The notes beneath the pieces were generated by a model. The model worked only from the letters and a program-made list of their open reading frames with translations, had not been told where the DNA came from and did no database searches. Below are positions 61,177-64,000 of a stretch of DNA of 64,000 nt, piece after piece. Positions within the stretch are counted from its first letter, which is position 1; each line of letters opens with the position of its first letter. Source of the stretch: Bdellovibrionales bacterium (GTDB taxonomy: Bacteria > Bdellovibrionota > Bdellovibrionia > Bdellovibrionales > Bdellovibrionaceae); assembly GCA_005793345.1 (NCBI GenBank), contig SXSU01000137.1, forward strand, positions 1-64,000, given 5' to 3'. A program made the position numbers and the translations under genes.

Positions 61177-62490
61177 ATGAAGTTTAATCGATCAAATCCT
61201 TATGATGTAGCAAAGAAATTATTAAAAGAAAAATATTCAGATGTAGACGTTGCCTTTATTGCCGGTTCATTTAATCGCGGTGAAGAAACGAACTATTCAG
61301 ATATTGATCTTGTTGTTGTATTTAAAAAAGTAGAAGTGGCATGGAGGGAATCCTTTATTTATGATGGATGGAATGTTGAAGTTTTCGCTCATGATCCTGA
61401 AACATTAAATTACTTCTTTTGGGAGTTTGATGCAAAAGACGGTGTGCCTGCTCTGCCATGTATGGTCTTAGAAGGTCAGTGTGTGCCAGTGGATCATCCT
61501 TTGGGATTTAATTTAAAATCACTTGCAGATCGAGTGTTAGTACAAGGCCCTCCAGTTTGGGATGATGAAACACTTAACTCATATCGTTATAGCATAACTG
61601 ATCTTATTGATGATCTCCGAGATCCAAGAAGTAAAATTGAAGCAATGGCAACAATTGGAAAACTTCATGAAACTTTAGGAAATTTTTATTTCAGGGCCAA
61701 TAATTGGTGGTCTGCCTCTGGAAAACATATACCAAGAAGAATTTTTAAACTTGACCCTGAACTTGGAAAACGATGGGCTGATGCCTTTGAAAAAAGTGAT
61801 ACAAGTGGAATCGAAGCGATTATTTCTTTAGCCGAAGAAATTCTCCAACCATTTGGTGGATTTTTATTTGCGGGATATAAAAGAATCTCAAAAAATGATT
61901 GGCGACTTAAGCTCCAATCTTTTCAACCAAAATCAGCACCCGAGACATCTGAATTCATTCTAAATAAAGAAGAGCGATTTATTGATCACTCTATTTTAGG
62001 CAAGATTGAAGTTCGTGTTGCAAATGATAATGATGTTTCTAAACTTAGATCACTTTTGAATTTGTCTTACAAAAAACTTCTTAATCAAGGATTAAATTAT
62101 AATGCCACCTTTCAGGATGATTCACTCACATTGGATAGTCTTCATGATGGAGGAAAGGTTTTTATTTTAGAATTGGAAAATAAAATTATTGGAACCATGA
62201 AAATGAAAAATTTCAATCAGGTTAGTACCTCGAGATGTTTATACATAAGTCGTTTTGCAGTTCTACCAGAAAAGCAATCTCTCGGACTTGGAAATCATTT
62301 ACTGAAATTAGCTGAGAGTATTGCTCGTCGAGAAGGTTTTACATGTATGCAACTCGACACTGCACAATCGGCAAAACAATTAATTGAGTTTTATCAAACC
62401 CAGGGTTTTAAAATTGTTAAACCAATTTATTATGATGGAAAGACTTATCTTTCTTGGGTCTTTCAAAAAAATCTATTAGGATTAACATGA
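61177..62490 (+). CDS. nucleotidyltransferase-GNAT acetyltransferase fusion
   Basis: 437 residues. N-terminal minimal nucleotidyltransferase: GSFNRGEETNYSDIDLVVVF with G30-S31 and Asp at 42 and 44. A helical middle follows (about 130-265, resembling the aminoglycoside-nucleotidyltransferase C-terminal domain), then a GNAT domain (about 273-437: YISRFAVLPEKQSLGLGNHL). Fusions of these two modifying domains are rare. Possible roles are nucleotidylation or acetylation of a small molecule, antibiotic or protein. Its stop overlaps the next gene's start (ATGA). Confidence 0.82.
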   Translation: MKFNRSNPYDVAKKLLKEKYSDVDVAFIAGSFNRGEETNYSDIDLVVVFKKVEVAWRESFIYDGWNVEVFAHDPETLNYFFWEFDAKDGVPALPCMVLEGQCVPVDHPLGFNLKSLADRVLVQGPPVWDDETLNSYRYSITDLIDDLRDPRSKIEAMATIGKLHETLGNFYFRANNWWSASGKHIPRRIFKLDPELGKRWADAFEKSDTSGIEAIISLAEEILQPFGGFLFAGYKRISKNDWRLKLQSFQPKSAPETSEFILNKEERFIDHSILGKIEVRVANDNDVSKLRSLLNLSYKKLLNQGLNYNATFQDDSLTLDSLHDGGKVFILELENKIIGTMKMKNFNQVSTSRCLYISRFAVLPEKQSLGLGNHLLKLAESIARREGFTCMQLDTAQSAKQLIEFYQTQGFKIVKPIYYDGKTYLSWVFQKNLLGLT

Positions 62491-63716
62491 AATCACCAAA
62501 AGACCTTATTTTAAATTCAAGTTACTTACGTGATCGAATGACTGAACTTGGAATTAAACAGTGGTGGTTGGCTGAACAGGTCGGTGTAGATAGAAAGTCT
62601 GTTGTTCGTTGGGTACAAGGTAAAGTAAAATCCATCCAACCTGAAAATGCTAAGGCCTTGGCATTTGTGCTAGAGTGCCAAGTTTCCGATCTCTGTCATT
62701 CTGATTCAGCCTCACAATTAGCATCTCCTGAGGATCAAAAAATCGCTGCTGAATTACTGGCTCAAAGTTCTTTGCTTGATAAATTAGGACCAATTGGCGA
62801 ATGGAATGTCATTGAAAGTTTACTAAAAGCTACGATATTACAAAACTTGCCATTAAATGTTCTTGGTCAGCTTTATAATCAACTAACAATTGCATCTTGG
62901 CGGCAAGGTAAAATTGACCAAGCAGAAATATATAATAAAAAAGCCTTAGAAATTGCAGAAAAACTTCAAGATAAAACAATAAAAGCTCAAGCACTTTTAA
63001 GTCAGGGTAATATTTTTTCTTGGAGAGGTAAAACGATAAAAAGTATCGAAACTTATCAAGCTTGTCTTCAATTTTCAAATTTTATTGAGCCTAAGATTGT
63101 TGCATCAATTTATTCTAATTTAGGAGCTGTTTACTACGAATCTGGATATTTAGATTTAGGTGAAGATTATGAAAAAAAGAGTATTGAGCTTTTTACTTTT
63201 CATGGAAATCCAATGAACCTAAGTATTTCTTTTGGTCACTTAGCCAGAATTTATTTACTCAAAAAAAATTACGACAAAGCTGAATCTTGCTCTGAAAAAT
63301 CAATATCATTAGCTAAGCAGGATGAATATCGGCGAGGAGTTTGTTTAGGAAATCTTTTATTATCAGAAATTTATGCGCGCAAAAATAAAGTCTCTGAAGC
63401 AAAAATAAATTTACAAATCGCTCTAAAAGGCTATCAAGACTTAAAAATTGAAGAAGGTCTTAATTATGAATTTGCTGGAAGAATTTCACGTCTTATCGGA
63501 GACCTTGAAAGTTCAAATACCTTCTTGGAAAAAGGGATTATTGTGTCGCAGTCATTTCCTATTGAGCAAGCAGGTGTCTATGTGGAACTCGCTTTTACCT
63601 TAAAAGCCATCGGCCAAATTCAAGGCTCTGAAATTGCGATAAAAAAAGCAATTGAGCTATATAATGAAACTGAATGCGTTTTAAAAGTAAAAGAACTACA
63701 GAGTTTCAAGTTCTAA
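62487..63716 (+). CDS. Xre-type HTH regulator with TPR domain
   Basis: 409 residues. N-terminal HTH (about 10-70: YLRDRMTELGIKQWWLAEQV then DRKSVVRWVQGKVKSIQ), followed by about eight TPR-like helical pairs. The arrangement resembles RRNPP-type regulators that bind small peptides through the TPR part. The ATG overlaps the upstream stop by 4 bp, and a small 41-codon ORF overlaps its stop (TAATG). Confidence 0.88.
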   Translation: MKSPKDLILNSSYLRDRMTELGIKQWWLAEQVGVDRKSVVRWVQGKVKSIQPENAKALAFVLECQVSDLCHSDSASQLASPEDQKIAAELLAQSSLLDKLGPIGEWNVIESLLKATILQNLPLNVLGQLYNQLTIASWRQGKIDQAEIYNKKALEIAEKLQDKTIKAQALLSQGNIFSWRGKTIKSIETYQACLQFSNFIEPKIVASIYSNLGAVYYESGYLDLGEDYEKKSIELFTFHGNPMNLSISFGHLARIYLLKKNYDKAESCSEKSISLAKQDEYRRGVCLGNLLLSEIYARKNKVSEAKINLQIALKGYQDLKIEEGLNYEFAGRISRLIGDLESSNTFLEKGIIVSQSFPIEQAGVYVELAFTLKAIGQIQGSEIAIKKAIELYNETECVLKVKELQSFKF

Positions 63717-63841
63717 TGTCACCTAAAGTCCCCCAATGTCCCTATCTTTTAAATTTAATCCAAAGTAGCATTCTGCCTGCTAGTTATAAAGAATATTTGA
63801 ATAAGATAATGTATATGAAAGGTGAAATTTATGACTTTTGA
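63716..63841 (+). CDS. possible 41-residue peptide gene coupled to the Xre-TPR gene
   Basis: Starts at the ATG of TAATG formed with the stop of the Xre-TPR gene and ends 11 bp inside the next gene. Sequence begins MSPKVPQCPYLLNLIQSSIL. It has no charged bias, a hydrophobic middle and one Cys. The tight overlap on both sides supports translation. Peptide-sensing TPR regulators often have a small peptide gene right behind them, but this one lacks an obvious export signal, so that role is only a guess. Confidence 0.4.
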   Translation: MSPKVPQCPYLLNLIQSSILPASYKEYLNKIMYMKGEIYDF

Positions 63842-64000
63842 CAACTTTATTAATCAAGCCTGGGATGATCATGTAACAGATTCTAAAGGAGTTGCTGCTC
63901 GCCTCGAAAAATGTATTGCGCTTTTAACAGATAATAATCAAATTCCTACATTGGTAAATCTAGCAACTCATGTTTACGGTGAACATCTTGGACAATGGAA
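63831..64000 (+). CDS. unknown protein, N-terminal 56 residues (cut by window edge)
   Basis: Begins MTFDNFINQAWDDHVTDSKG and continues AARLEKCIALLTDNNQIPTL. GGTGA lies 6 bases before the ATG. It has a helical amphipathic character, no signal peptide, and no recognised family in the visible part. It overlaps the 41-codon ORF by 11 bp and closes the visible part of the cassette. Confidence 0.7.
   Translation, partial: MTFDNFINQAWDDHVTDSKGVAARLEKCIALLTDNNQIPTLVNLATHVYGEHLGQW

Overview
The window is 64 kb of very AT-rich chromosome (roughly 30% GC by eye) from a Gram-negative, outer-membrane-bearing bacterium. BamD, TonB, FadL-like barrels, PBP1A, Lgt and many lipoproteins show this. Several lipoproteins carry an unusual Asn just before the lipid Cys (FQNC, IINC). 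With two sigma-54 activators, abundant large coiled-coil proteins and secreted hydrolases, this suggests Bdellovibrionota (Bdellovibrio/Bacteriovorax relatives). That assignment is inference; no rRNA gene lies in the window. No tRNA, CRISPR array or transposase was recognised.

Layout. 1-2.5 kb: pyruvate kinase (cut by the window edge) behind a coiled-coil protein. 2.5-3.5 kb: a long gene-free stretch with a terminator hairpin, TAAA-loop hairpins and one copy of a 130-bp repeat. 3.5-9 kb: exonuclease III, a lipoprotein, two FadL-like outer-membrane proteins, a tiny basic protein and a TonB-like protein. 9.5-14.6 kb: a BatE-like TPR-SH3 membrane protein, cyclic-nucleotide sensor, AI-2E permease, bamD, TPR protein and hpt. 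14.9-20.1 kb: secG, a pseudo-receiver/GAF protein and secreted or lipid-anchored unknowns. 20.3-24.7 kb: a coupled cti-amgK-murU operon (membrane fatty-acid isomerisation and peptidoglycan sugar recycling). 24.7-36.6 kb: sigma-54 activator, uvrA, PBP1A, a GH30 glycosidase and a coiled-coil secreted protein. 37-40 kb: a small accessory island with an ATPase_2/DUF234 protein behind twin palindromes, a Xre-RES toxin-antitoxin pair and an AlbA_2 remnant. 40-50 kb: a 1422-aa lipoprotein, a GGDEF cyclase, a two-haem cytochrome, a tyrosine recombinase and a second sigma-54 activator. 50-56 kb: lgt, PfkB kinase, cupin, methyltransferase, parvulin, and a PadR-regulated HAAS/SEDS fusion. 56-64 kb: DUF6624 lipoprotein, LysR regulator, then a run of 2H phosphoesterase, S41 peptidase, nucleotidyltransferase-GNAT fusion, Xre-TPR regulator and a coupled small ORF.

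The most striking non-coding feature is a modular family of palindromic repeats (a 66-bp palindrome 'A', a GGGG...CCCC hairpin 'C' and a TTATGAAAA...TTTTCATAA hairpin 'B'). At least nine A copies sit directly behind gene 3' ends, and one supplies the stop codon of lgt. A second, longer degenerate repeat (about 130 bp) occurs twice. The best candidates for undescribed biology are this repeat family, the HAAS-SEDS/PadR pair and the NTase-GNAT/Xre-TPR cassette.
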